From Tranzscheliella williamsii (Eukaryota > Basidiomycota > Ustilaginomycetes > Ustilaginales > Ustilaginaceae), in NCBI GenBank assembly GCA_023212725.1, contig JALBYF010000062.1:1-64000 (forward strand): DNA of 64,000 nucleotides, read 5' to 3'. Positions 1-12,057 of this stretch are shown here, in pieces. A model generated the notes under the pieces. The model was not told the origin of the DNA. It made no database searches and worked only from the letters and a program-made list of their open reading frames with translations. Position numbers and translations under genes: made by a program. Numbering within the stretch: position 1 is the first letter of the stretch; each line of letters begins with the position of its first letter.

Positions 1-481
1 CCACTGTAAGCTGCGTCGCTTGGAAGAGCCATCTTCTGGTGGTCGCTCAAGCGACCACCCAATGTTGCACGGCAGGCATCTCCTGAGACGCCAGCCCTGT
101 AACAACAGCCTTCCTGTGCCTTGAACGCGTTGCGCTCTACGGCTCATTGCCGAGGGAACTGCTCTACGCTTCTCCTCGGAACCCAAGTACCGCTTAGTTT
201 TGATGGGATGATTCCACCTCCACTCAGCTTTTGTTCATGATGGCGCCGTCGGGCGGCTCCCTCCACATAACTTCTGATAACGCAACTATGGCCTCCACAA
301 AAACATCTGCCTGCTCCACCTTTCAATCACCATCACATGTCGCTATGTCCGTTGGCCAAGGCTCCGCAATCTCCGGCCGCTTGTCAACTTGGCGGCAAGG
401 ACGTTTATATAAGCCGCCCTCGCCTCGTCTTCTCCCTACTGTCTTTTACGGAGTCGAAAAGCAACGGGATTCTTACCAACA
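1..481. promoter_or_regulatory. Upstream region of the aldo-keto reductase gene
   Basis: No supportable gene lies here. The short open frames overlap each other and look random. A good TATA-like element (TTTATATAAG, about 404-413) sits roughly 70 bp before the ATG at 482, on the same strand, and a C/T-rich stretch follows it. It is therefore best read as the promoter and 5' leader of the aldo-keto reductase gene. Confidence 0.6.
406..412 (+). promoter_or_regulatory. TATA-like box of the aldo-keto reductase gene
   Basis: TATATAA, about 70 bp upstream of the start codon at 482, with a pyrimidine-rich stretch between them. Spacing and orientation fit a fungal core promoter. Confidence 0.55.
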
Positions 482-1501
482 ATGCCTATTCCGACCAGAG
501 AATTCGGAAAGACTGGAGAAAAGGTCGGCCTTATCGGCTATGGCGGAATGGGGCTTGCTGCCTTCTACGGCGAGCCTGTTGATCAGCCTACCGTGAATGG
601 TATTCTCGAGCGCTGTCTCGAGGATGGTGTCAACTTCTGGGACACCGCTGACATGTACTCCCCCATCAGCGTGAACAGGCTTGGATACAACGAGGAACAG
701 TTTGGCGCCTTCTTCAAATCTCATCCTGAAGCCCGCAAGCAAGTGTTTATGGCGACTAAGTTTGTCTGCCGTCCAGAAAATGGGGTGTTCACCTTCGATG
801 GCAGCCGTGAATGGTGCCATCAGGCCTGCAGCGGCTCGCTGAAGAGGCTTGGGGTTGACCAGATCGATCTCTATTACGCACATCGACCCGCTCCTAATGC
901 CGACGTTACCGAAACGGTTGGCGCAATGAAGGAGCTCAAGGACCAGGGCAAGATCCGCTATATTGGCGTATCCGAATACAACGTCGACCAGCTCACACGC
1001 GCCAACGAGGTAGCTCACATTGATGCTGTACAGATCGAGATCTCTCCCTGGACACCGGAAGCATTGACCAATGGAATAGTGGAATGGTGCGAGAAGAATG
1101 GAACTGCCGTCGTAGCGTACTCTCCGCTCGGACGAGGATTCCTCACAGGACAGTATAAGAGTGTCGATGACTTTGAGGAGAACGATTTCCGCCGAGACAA
1201 CCCCCGATTCCGAGGGGAGAACTTCAAGAAGAACCTCGAGCTTGTCGAAGACATCAAGAAGATCGCTAAAAAGAAGGGCGCCACCTCCGGCCAGATCGCC
1301 TTGGCTTGGGTTTTGGCCAAGAGTCCGTTGCTCATCCCTATTCCTGGAACCAAAAAGATCAAATACTTGGAAGAGAACCACAAGGCTGCTGACATCCAAC
1401 TGACCGACGATGAGATCCAAGAGATTGATGGTATCATCAACAGTTTCAATGTCAGCGGCCAAAGGTACGATCCTGAGATGATGTCGCTCACCGCCTTCTG
1501 A
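482..1501 (+). CDS. Aldo-keto reductase (339 aa, single exon)
   Basis: Predicted cytosolic NADPH-dependent oxidoreductase of the aldo-keto reductase superfamily, reducing aldehydes or ketones to alcohols; the natural substrate cannot be told. The protein starts with the usual beta-strand (FGKTGEKVGLIGYGGMGL) and carries the full catalytic tetrad: D54 and Y59 (WDTADMYS), K93 (MATKF) and H134 (YYAHRP). The C-terminal cofactor region has IPGTKKIKYLEEN, typical of the family. Length of 339 aa matches the YakC/AKR13-like group, and the fungal pyridoxal reductase type is a possible relative. The ATG at 482 is the first in frame and follows a TATA box by about 70 bp. No signal peptide and no intron are visible. 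Family assignment is secure; the physiological role is not. Confidence 0.95.
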   Translation: MPIPTREFGKTGEKVGLIGYGGMGLAAFYGEPVDQPTVNGILERCLEDGVNFWDTADMYSPISVNRLGYNEEQFGAFFKSHPEARKQVFMATKFVCRPENGVFTFDGSREWCHQACSGSLKRLGVDQIDLYYAHRPAPNADVTETVGAMKELKDQGKIRYIGVSEYNVDQLTRANEVAHIDAVQIEISPWTPEALTNGIVEWCEKNGTAVVAYSPLGRGFLTGQYKSVDDFEENDFRRDNPRFRGENFKKNLELVEDIKKIAKKKGATSGQIALAWVLAKSPLLIPIPGTKKIKYLEENHKAADIQLTDDEIQEIDGIINSFNVSGQRYDPEMMSLTAF

Positions 1502-2427
1502 AAAGACGCGACCGACCGCCCCTGCTATCTGGTTACTACGTTTTGATTCGCAATCATGTACGTACTGCGCGTGGATTACCACCTTAGTATACCTGTCCGG
1601 GTTGCCTGTTGGGAGAACCTAGCAGGCACAAGTCTCTACCTCCAGTAGGGAGCTCGTTACAAGCCATTGCAGAACATATGCTAAAGCTGTCGACATTGTA
1701 TAGAACGCAGTTGTTTTGCCCATTGCACTTTTGTATAAGCCGCTCGAGCGACAGTATGGAGCCGGTGCGAAGGGACGCTGGCCTCTCATACCGCCGGATC
1801 GCCCCATCTCCGAGTCACCGTTGCTTGGTCACTGTTTTGCCGCTGCATAGGCACTGTATAGACCACTGCCACCCGGTTTGACCGGTGCGAGCTACTGCGG
1901 ACTCAGCCGGTATAATCGAACTCATAGCCTGACTTCGTCCGCAGACCCCCTCGCAGACTTGTTACGTTACCACAGTCCTTTCATGCATCAAACATTTTCA
2001 GACAGCGGTCAACAGGGATGTGCGCAAATTTTCCCGCATTCAGATTGTTTCGCCAGTTAAAAAGCTCCTTTATTGCCCGAAAAGGTGGGGAAAAGGCCGG
2101 ACGAGTTGTGATCTGATTGTGATTATCGCTATGTTAGGTGTTTGAACTTAGCTGTTTGCTTTGATCAGCATACCGTCATACCGTCATACCGTCATACCGT
2201 CATACCGTCAAGACCCTGTCTAGGTGTTGGATACCGGGATGAATCAGCCCCCTTTGACAATCAATCCCGCGTTTTATTACCCAAGCATCCCGCATCATGG
2301 CACAGCATACTCGAACAAGTGCTAATACAGCACTTACAAAAGAGACATCGGTACGGGATGCGGGGAAGGACGTGACGTATTCGGCGTCTCCTCCTCTGCC
2401 GCCCTGGAAGCGTCGAGAGTAGCCGGA
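1502..2427. other. Intergenic region between the reductase and dehydrogenase genes
   Basis: About 0.9 kb with no supportable gene. It holds the 3' end of the aldo-keto reductase transcript, an 8-bp tandem repeat (2169-2208) and the promoter of the next gene. Short open frames here are not protein-like. Confidence 0.6.
2169..2208. repeat. Tandem repeat, five perfect copies of an 8-bp unit
   Basis: Five uninterrupted copies of CATACCGT make a 40-bp array, about 220 bp before the dehydrogenase start codon. It is a minisatellite-like array likely to vary in copy number between strains. Any promoter effect is speculation. Confidence 0.95.
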
Positions 2428-3674
2428 ATGCTCTCTCGGGTGAAGATCCTGCGCCCGATAAAATCCTACCTGCCGCTGTCATCTCGAACGCTTTATAGAT
2501 CCATCTCGACCATACATCCGCTTGCTAGACCTTCGCAATCTAGCGTCTACGCAACAATGTCGACCATCAAAGCGACCATCGCCCAGAATCTTGGTACTGG
2601 CTTGGGAGCTGGTGACCCTCACAAACTGGTTGCCGAGGAGCACCAGTTCAGCCTCGAGCAAGTTCCGGACCTCACGGGCAAAGTTGCTATCGTCACGGGA
2701 GGTATGTCCTAACTTGCATGGCTTCACCAAGAGCGTCGCTATTGACAGAGTGCTGACTGGCTCGGCTGCTCAACCATGATCTGCCCACAGGCTCTGAGGG
2801 TATCGGTTACGGATGCACGCACACTCTGCTCAAGAAGAACATCGCAAAGGTCTATGTGGTCTCCAAATCCGAAGACATCATCGAGCAAGCCAAAAAGGCA
2901 TTCAGTGAGGATGAGGAGCTCCCCGGCGATGCCAGCAGTAGGATCGATTGGAGGTGCTGTGATTTGAGCGACTGGAAGCATGTGCAGAAGGTGGCTCAAC
3001 AGATCAAGGACGACGCTGAGCGTTTGGACATTGTCATCGCCAACGCCGGAAAGGGCGTCATGTCGTACGCTACCGATGCCCATGGCGTCGACTCGCACAT
3101 GTCGATCAACTACTTTAGCAACGTCGTCTTGCTAGACACTTTACTGCCCAAGCTGAGCGAGACGGCCAGGAAGTACCAGTCTACAGTCAGAGTGGTGGCG
3201 GTCAGCTCGAACCTCTCTGAGCAAGCACCCAAAGATACGCAGTTCAACAATCTCGAGGAACTCAACCAAGATATCGGTGCTCAACCTTTATACGGCCGCT
3301 CCAAACTGGCCCTCTTGCTCCACATGCACCATCTCGACACACACTACAAGAGCAATGGCGGAACAGTCTTGTTTAACGCTTGCCATCCTGGCGTCGTCAA
3401 AACCCGTCAGACCACGCAATGGATCCATGAGCCCTTCCCCATCCTCGGCTATGGCATGAACCTGCTTGACCCGATCAAGAAGGACATCTTCCAAGGCGCT
3501 GTATCGGCTATGTACTGTGCCACCGTCATCAACCAGGGCGGCAAGTACATCTGTCCGCCTGCCGTGCCCGAAGAGGGGCCCGACAAGTCTCGCGATCCCG
3601 AAATCGAAGCACGTCTGTGGCAACTCACCCGCACGGTACTCAGCGATAAGGCCGGCATCCAGCTGTCTATGTAA
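2428..3674 (+). CDS. Short-chain dehydrogenase/reductase (two exons, 385 aa)
   Basis: Exons 2428-2701 and 2791-3674; the 89-bp intron (GTATGT...CCCACAG) splits a Gly codon and rejoins the cofactor motif TGGSEGIG near residue 90. The product is a classical SDR oxidoreductase using NAD(P)(H). It shows NAG (near residue 176), a Ser in the VVAVSS strand, and YxxxK at Y259/K263 (YGRSK). The overall shape resembles retinol-dehydrogenase/WWOX-like SDRs, but the substrate is unknown. The first 43 residues are rich in Arg, Ser and Leu with no Asp or Glu, so they look like a mitochondrial presequence. A second in-frame ATG at 2557 has a better context (CAACAATG) and a TATA-like TTTATAG about 65 bp before it; starting there gives a 342-aa cytosolic form. 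Which start is used cannot be decided from sequence. Confidence 0.93.
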
Positions 3675-4281
3675 ACAGTGCACAAAGCCATCGTTCTTTT
3701 CGGCTTCTCATTCCTGTGGTTTGTTGCCTGCGCGCAATTTACCCGCATCAGACTATTCTGGTGGCTGCAGTCTGATATCAGAGGGTACTCAGTACAGCCG
3801 GAACCAGCTGACAACTATGTTCGCGGCTGTGCATGCATATGGAACGTGAGATAAGACCACCAAGCGCAGTTTCAGGCCGGACGAAGATAGGGAGATCGCT
3901 CCGGACCGGCGCCAAGCTCATCATTGTGAGTGGCACTCCGTTCGGCCTGTCCCTGCTGCTGTTTGATGCAGTGGAAGCTTGTACGAAGCGCACAACAGAC
4001 GCTCTGGTTTCGTTTCGGGGGCAAGACAGACCTACGTTCCTACTCCGGTCACCTTGAGCCAACCTTAGGTTTCACACCGCTGGCCCCTTAGTGGTAAAAT
4101 GACAGGGTGGTAACATGTGCTGTAAATTGTTGAGGCAGGGAGGTTACAAGACTTGATATGACAAGCTAAGCAGATAGAGTGCGGGTTCGGACTACATTCA
4201 ACAAGTCGACAAGCGTATACTGAGACGGAACGACCTCGTACTCTCGTTCACTTCTCCTGGAATGGATTCGATGACTGCGTG
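3675..4281. other. Convergent intergenic region
   Basis: About 600 bp between the ends of the dehydrogenase (plus) and the giant DUF3712 gene (minus). It must hold both 3' UTRs and polyadenylation signals. I see no gene, RNA or repeat in it. Confidence 0.6.
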
Positions 4282-7200
4282 TTAATCTGCTGCCAGCCGG
4301 ACAGCAAGGTCCGGCGCCCCGCTAGAAGAGGTCGACGCGGAAAATGGTGCTGAGGATACCGAAGAGGGAGTTGGAGGTGGGGCAAGAGAGGGCGCTGCAG
4401 CGGTGTCGGGCAAGGTGCCGGCTCTAGAAACTGGAGATGGCGTTCCTGCTGAGGTCGGCACCGTCGAGCTTGGCTGCGCGGATGAGGTTGCTTCCGCTGA
4501 CGGGCTAGAGGAAGACATCGTGTTGGAGGCATTCTTCAGGCAGTCGGCCTGCCCAAGGATTACGGCGGGCAGGTTGGCCGCCAAACACACCAAAGGCCCT
4601 AGACCGTTCGAAATCAGACCGAAAAGAGCACCCTGATCGAGAGCATCCAGAGCGTTTGTGAGCGCCCGTACCGCATCGGTTGGAAGTTTTTCGAGGTTGT
4701 TGTTGATACCATTCAGCAAGTCGCCCGGTGCGTCCAGGTTTAGCAGAGGAAGGTCGCCGATGGTCAGCTCATAGGTGGTTGGAACGTCGTAGTAGTCGAG
4801 CTGCGCAGAAAGAGCGTAGCCCGTCGAACCGCCTAACTTCACGTCAGCGGTACTAATGCGCAAGTCAAGCGGAGAGCCCAAAATATCGAGCGACGGCAGC
4901 AGCCCCATTGGCAGCAAGATCTTGCCAATCTTGCCTGTGTTTGTCTGGCCAGTATTGACTCGCAGTGCCTGCGCAGCCGGGATTGTGACAGGAGGATCGA
5001 AGGAGTGGTTGATCTCGGCATATGTCTTTGTGGAACCAGCGCGAGAACCGTCTGCAACAATGCCATAGATGGAGATGGGGGTCGGCAAGGGGTTCATAAG
5101 GTCGATGTTGGCCGAGACATAGGGCAGACCGCCGGGACCTGCAAAGAGCGTCAAGATATCAATCTTGATGTAGGCTTGTGTAAGCAGACGAATACCATAG
5201 CCTGCAAGCCTGCCGGTCAGGTCGAGAGCTTCTAGCCCTGGTACTATTGATGTATAGGGCGACAGCTCCTGGTTCGCCGCGTTCGGAGTGCCTTGTGCCT
5301 TGATTTCAGTGGACAAAGGGTTGGTGGTGTGGGGCTCAGGCTGAATGAGGACTTGGGCTAAGCGCTTCGCTGCGTCTCCCTTGGGATCTGGAAGAAAGAC
5401 CTGGAAGACAGCAGGCACATCGAACTCGCCTGGAATTACATGGATATTTTCGAGAATAGCCACACCAACAGGCGTACCCTCGAAGAAGGCCAAGAGCCTC
5501 AGAAGCTTGACATCGGCGGTGATCTGGCTGGGATTCTGCAGTGTGACCTTCACCGTGGCATGGATATAATCGGGCGTGCCGCCATCGAGGATAAGGTCAT
5601 CGAGTCCGATCTTGTGCTCTAGCCCGTTGAGCCCGGTCAGCGTTGTTGTAAGCGGGGCGATAGGGAGGCTGGTAATGTGAAGGTCGCCAACGGCGGTCCG
5701 AGCCACAGCGTTCACTTGCACACCCACCTGTAGTTGTGCATGCGGTTCGATGACAACGTTTTTGACAAGCTGGGAAAATCCGGAACGGTCTGTCGCTACA
5801 ACCGGTGTCTTGTTGAGGACAACATTGATTCCTTGCACATCTTCTGGGCCGATCGTAACACCTGCATCCAGCTGCAAAATTTCTGAACCGAGCGGAACCT
5901 TAGCTACTACAGCGCCTGCAAAGAGGACAGTTGCCTCTCCTGTCGCCGAAAGGGCTTGTACACGGATGGGGAAGGGTGAAGCGTACATCGCGAGCACCTG
6001 TTTACTGCTGATGGGTAGGTTAAAGGAGACCGTGTCCTCTGGGGTACGCGTAAGATCGGCGTAGAGCTCAAGGAGCGAAATGCCTGTTACAGGATGAATC
6101 GCGATGCCCTTGACCGTGACGGTGAAGCGCAGATCGCGCAACGCAGCTGAAAGCCAACCAATGACCTGTCCTGAGGTCGTCCTCCCTTGTCTGCCTCTAA
6201 CGTCTACAGAAACGAATTCGCCCCTAACGAAGGCGGACGCTAGCTCACTGAGCGCTTCTCGCTGTCTGTTGTTCTCCACTCGGGTGATAAAGGCCTTCGC
6301 CATGATGTTGTTATCGCCGCGCACGAGAGATAGCTTGTCGACCTGAGCGAAACCTACGACGACGCCGTCGTACAAGACATCTACGATGATCGTATCCACC
6401 TGTGCGGCGATGATGGAAGGGTTCACAAGCTGAGCCTGAGCCCCAACCTGAATCGAGTCAGCGGTGTCGCCTAAGATGGTGACCATTTTGACAGTAATTC
6501 CGGCCAAGCCGCGCAGGCCCGGGAGGGAGACCATGCGCTGCAACGGAACACCGCTCAGAATGGCCCCATAGACGTGTGCACGAATGCTGTTCGAGAAGAC
6601 ACCGACATCTGCCGAGTCGTGCAGAAGCAGCTGGGAGACGAGTGCACTGAAAGCTTTGCCGTCAGTGATCCGGAGTTCGGCGGTGGTATCCAAGGTCAAG
6701 GCCCCGTCCAGCACGCAAAGGGGGGGAAGGGCCAGAACTGCTACATTCCTGCCTTCAAACTGAATCAGTATTGGTTCGGGGAACTCCAGAGTAGCGTCGA
6801 AGGGTCCAATGTCGGTCACCGTGCCCACGACACGGATCTGCAACGTGTTGGGCGTAATACGCGATGCGTCGATTGTCTTGAGCTCGATTCTAAGGCCGGC
6901 AACAATGGCAGGCACCACATAAGGTCCTATGACGGCGACCAGCTTCATTACATCGTCCTGCACTGCGACCGGAATATCCTCCTGCACGATCGTCAGCTCC
7001 TGAATATAGTCACCGACTGAGGCAACGACGTCAGCCTCGACGCGGATTTGTAAATCGGCAAGAGAAGAACGGATCACGCCAGCAATGTCCATTGCTGATT
7101 CCGAAGAGCACCGCATTGGCGGGACTCCGCCGATGCTGCCATTCACAGCTGTCTGCGGCAAGCTTGACCCTGAAACGAGTGGCTGGATAAGCCCAACAAG

Positions 7201-10200
7201 CGCTCCGAGATCGGTCCCCGTTTCTTGGGCCCGTTGAAGGAAGAAAGCCAACAGGCGCACGTCCTTGTTAAGCTGTGCTGAGATAGGGGCTGTGGTGGTC
7301 AATTGGTGTCCCGGAAGTACGATGGGTGATCGCGACAGATCTTGCTGAACAGTCGCAAGCTGATACTGTGCATACTCTGCCTTCGCACGGATTTTCAGCA
7401 CGTTGATGGCCGCAGTGAAAGGATTCCTGATCACGGCGGCCGCTTGCACAGCCAACCCCTGTATCACCGAGTCCGGAACGATCAGCGTCGCCCCTTTTAC
7501 TAAAGTTTTGTTAAGGGGAGCGACGCTGGCGGTCAATGAGACTTCCGAAAGTGCTTGCTTGAGCGAGGCGACTCGCGTCGATCCGGCAGATCCTACTACA
7601 TCTCCTCTTACTGGGATCCCTGAAACGAACTTTTCGATCAGGTCCCGACCGGCATCCGCGGCGCGGCCTTTAGAGGGTTGGTAGCGCACCTCGACGGCGA
7701 CTGCGTTCAGTTCGGGTACAATCCGTAGATTTCTACCTATGACGATTCCGACCCTGGAGTCCTGATACTGTAAGGCGAGGGTGACATCCTCGACGGATGC
7801 TGTCAGGTCCGCAGGATTGACAATAGATGCCACCACGTGGATGCTGATGTATTCGTGAGTTCCGCCAACAACGTCGAGCGAAAGAATAGCAGGAGGCTGG
7901 GTTGCTAGGCGTTGCAGGCCATCTAGTTTGACTGCAGGGTTTGGAAGGTCGACGCGCACACCATGTACAGGAATCAGGCCAGCGGCGGTATCCACACTTG
8001 CAGTCGCATTGCCAGTGATGCCGAATGAAAACTGCTGGCCCGAAAAAGCAGCCACAATAAAATTGGAGAAGCGCTGATGCGCTTCTTTGTTCACTTGCAG
8101 CTTTGCATGGTTGAGATCAACGAGTACTTGCTTTGCAGCTGAGTCAGTAACTGTTGCCGAAGATGGCAGGTTGAGGCGAGCCACTTCGCCAGCCGCCTGA
8201 TAGACATCAAAAACGCCTGCAACATTAGAGACAGTAAAGGGAAAGGTATACGGAATTGCGTACTGCGCCACAACGCCCTGCTGCGAGGAAACTTTGGGCG
8301 ACCATGGCTGCTCGCTTGTAAAATGAGTTTCGAGCGCTCGGATGCTGACGCCTGAAACGACTCCGACATCCTGTGGCGGAATTGTCACAGAGAGCAGCAG
8401 TTTCTGCAGCGCTCGGTTCAGCCAAGAGATGTCCGTCGAGGAGGCGTAAGCGCCTCTGGCGTTGATGGTTACCGGCTGGTTCTGCACAACAAGGGAGAAG
8501 ACTTCAGAGAGCGCATCGAGGCCGCCTTGGTTGCCCGTCTGCGGCATGATGCGGCCTTCGAAGGAACTGGTCAAGTTGGCCCTGGGGGCGATTATAATGG
8601 TATCTCCGCCTGAACTCATCTCTCCGATGGTCGTAGAGCCCCGGGCAAAAGAGATGCCAACTGCGTCAGTCCTGACTCCAATCTGGGACGGATTTTGAAA
8701 AGAGGCAGTCGCAACCACATGGATCCCCCCTTGCGGATCGTTGGAAGGGACGTCGAAGGTCTCCAGCTTAGTTGAATTGCGCAGTGAGTCAAAACCGAGT
8801 ACGATGACCTGCTTGGTGATGGAGAGTCCGGTCATCGTAGTTCCCAACGCCGACACCGACAGACTTGAACTGGAGACTGTCCAAATGAACGAGCGGCTAA
8901 GGAGTGCATCCGTCACAAAGTGCTCCATGAAAGTTTCGTCGGCAATAGCAAACTCGGTTTCGACCTGCAGCACTGTCCTGTCAGGAACGATGGTCAGGTC
9001 AGGTAGTGCCGCACGTCCGAGGAGTCGACCCTGATAGCTCACATCAATGCCTTCAGGGAATTTTGCGATAGCGTCGAACGGACCGATGTTGGACACTGTA
9101 GCATTGATGATGGCTGTTACTCCGTCTGCAGCGAGGCCAAAAACGTATACCTGCTCTATGTCGAGTCTGGTACCTTCAATAATGCGTTCGGCGATAGGCT
9201 TGCCCAATACTTGAAACAATTTAGTGATGGTGTTGGTGAGCGACACAGGCACCTTCGACTGGAGGAACTGCAGTGTGGCGCTATAGTTGTCGATGCGCGC
9301 CTGAATCTTGAGTTCGACATCCGCAGCTAGTTCTGTGAGAGCATTGAAAACGTAGTTGGTTATATTGAAGCCTGTGAAGTTGGTGTCTTTAAGGACAGAA
9401 CGGCGGAGCTGCAAATCACGGTGTACAACGTTAGCGGAACTGTGAGGCACCGTCAACTGGTAGCCAGCAATGTTTACCAGATAATCAAGCTCGGCCGTAG
9501 ACATTCCCTCGGCCATGGCGCTGGTCCTCAAAAAACTGAAGATGTCAGGAGGGTAGAGATTGAGGTGCACCGGAAGCTCCCACTGCGAGTTGGCAACAAT
9601 GGCAACGCTTTTGCCTGGAAGGGCTAGATCAGCCTGACTCATTCCGATGGCGCCGACGAAGATTCCGCGAGAAGTTGCGTTGGCTTGAATGCTATCGACA
9701 TAGATTTGAGTTGTAAAAGGGTTGGAGAGCGTCGCCTGCACCGTGACAATGTTGTCCGCGTAACCGGTGGAATCGAGCACGAACACCGATGAGGAATTGA
9801 CTAGGGGCGCCTTACGGCCAGGTAGAGTCGTTATGAGTTGTATCTGAGACACAGTCGGATTGAGCGCAGGTGCGTTGGTGGAGTCATCATAGCCCCAGAG
9901 CGCAAGATCCGAATCCAAGCCGGATAGGTAGCGGTTGATCGTTTCAATGCCACCTACTTGAGCATCCGGGTCGAGCAGCACGCGCGCCGCAACTTTATTT
10001 TCTCCCGATAAAACGTGTAACGGGGATATCATGGCGCTGCCGAACGAGGCAGCGTCGCGTCCACTGACATGAAGGGTGGCCCCCTCGGCCGAAACACTGA
10101 GCTGGGCTGGGTTGTCGAGTACAGCAATAGCATCCACGATAATAGCTTCTGTGGTACCGCCCATGACATCGAAAGAGCTTAGTAATGGCTGCGTGCGGTT

Positions 10201-12057
10201 AAGCCCTTGAAGAGCTGGTAGCGTCGTGTTCAGCGCAACACTCACGACGTCAAGTCGTATGCGTCCTAGGGAGGTGTCGACGAGGGCGTTTGCGCGAGCA
10301 GCAATGTGGACTGAAGGTTCCTCATCGAAAGCGATGTATGTAATGATGTCTTCGAATGCCTTGCGATTGCCGCTGACGGTAGTCAGCGTTGAATTTTCAA
10401 GCTGGATCTCGACCGGACCACCCCGAACGCCAGGAGCCAGAAGCGGGAGGACGTCTGGTATAGCAGATGACCTCGTTCCGAGTAGCCTGGCCGAAGGAAC
10501 ACCCTGGTGGAATACAGTCGCGTTGATCTGCGCCTCAATCAGCGACAGAGAGAGCCCGAAAGGGACTTGGAGGTCTACGCTAACGCTATCTGACGAAATT
10601 TTTGGGCTGTAGGAAGCGTCGCCCGAGCTCACCGAGACATTGACACTAGGAATAGTCACAGATTTGATAGGCTCGAGCGGCTGAGGAAGCTTGAAGCTGA
10701 CATTAATTGATAGAACACCGAGTCCTCTTGAAAGCCAGGTAGGTAATGTTACGCTATCCCCGTCCCCACCACTGTACTCGAGGCCCGCTATGTGTGCCGT
10801 GACAGGGAGCTTTTCATTGTTCACCAAGTGGGTGACCACCTCGCCGAGCTTTTCAAGGCCTTCTGAGCTGTTGGCTTGCGAGAGTAATTTTCCCTTAAGA
10901 GAAAGCACATTGTTCCCTCTGGATTCGCCAAGCGAAAAGAAAAGCAAGGGTAAGAAGAAACGAGTCGTGAAAAGCGGAAACGAGAAGAGAAAAATATCAG
11001 AATATGCAAGACAAGGGAAGCGGGATGGTCATGGTCGGAACTTTGTAAGCACTTTCGGATCCTGTTTCCTTTCCTGTCAATCTACGTACGCAATGACAGT
11101 GGTGGGCGCGGTCGCCAGCGTGCCGAGCAGAAGATCTTGATAGAAAAGATCAAGAAGTAGTGAGACGGGCAGGTTGATGCCCAAGGGTGAAGGATTGTGG
11201 AATAGCGCAGTTGCCGCCACTGTTGCACCGCCACTGGGGTCGTCACCAGGAATTTGTAAGTCGAGCACACGGATGTTTTTGAGTTCATCTAGACCGGCAA
11301 GGGTGATATGTTTAGATATGGCGATGTTCTTCCAGGCGGGGAAAAAGCTGAATGCTTCAATGTGTACATTGGAGCAGTTGATCTTGACTGTGGCCCGCGG
11401 TTTCTGCATGAGGAAAGTGGCTAGCTTCGACAAGGCATCGGCATCGATAATGGAAACATGCGTTGCTTGGTGGATGCGTCCGTGACCATTGGCAACGCCG
11501 ATATAGTCGAGTGGCATTCGCAGCAAGTGCACCTCGCGGAGGTCAGGAAGTGGGGTGACCCAATACACATCGACAGGCTCACGAAAATGTACATGCGCTG
11601 GGAAGGGACCGACTTTTTTGATCTGACCGGTGACACTTAGGGCGAGATCTTGCTGTGTCGGCCTGGTAATGTTGAGCGAGTAGATATGGACCACTGATAC
11701 GCCGACAAGGTGATGACCAACTGCCAGAAGCACGGGGCCTAGAATGACGATTAGAAGAACGATTGCGATGATTGGCACTAGTACTAGACAGCAGCAGGCA
11801 AGTTTTCGGGTAAAATACTTTTTCTGGTACTTGGTATTGCGAGCTTGGAGGTACCCTATAACCGGCGGTGTGCGTGAAACGGATGGTAAAGCACGTCCGG
11901 CACCGTTGTTGTCAACGCTGTTGGCTTTAGAGCCTGTGCTCGAAGAAGAGCGGTCCCGCATTATGTTGTCGCCACCTACGACCTGGACTGGCCCAAAACA
12001 CAAGTGCGCCGAGAAGGAGGCGGTTTGTGACCGATCGAGCAAACGTGAGAGGGACAT
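4282..12057 (-). CDS. Giant DUF3712/LEA-like repeat membrane protein (two exons, about 2,534 aa)
   Basis: Exons on the minus strand: 12057-11090 and 10918-4282. The intron of 171 bp (GTACGT...CCAG) leaves an in-phase junction GC|A. Residues 1-80 are Ser-rich and probably cytosolic. Residues about 87-114 form one strong membrane segment preceded by Cys-Cys-Cys, a possible acylation site. The remaining 2,400 residues should be lumenal or extracellular. They consist of beta-rich units of the DUF3712 (LEA-2-like) type. A signature, GPF followed by P/D-A and then HF/KF/EF, recurs near residues 150, 935 and 1691, so the protein seems to be three modules of about 760 aa plus a different C-terminal part. 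The tail (last 120 aa) is Ser/Thr/Pro/Ala-rich and likely O-glycosylated. Start ATG 12057 is the first in frame; Met33 is an alternative. Molecular function is unknown; known fungal DUF3712 proteins are membrane proteins of the vacuole or secretory system. Confidence 0.88.

Noticed and set aside
473..1582. 369-codon minus-strand frame over the aldo-keto reductase
   Set aside because: Mirror of the real gene with matching third-codon GC bias; no domain is recognisable.
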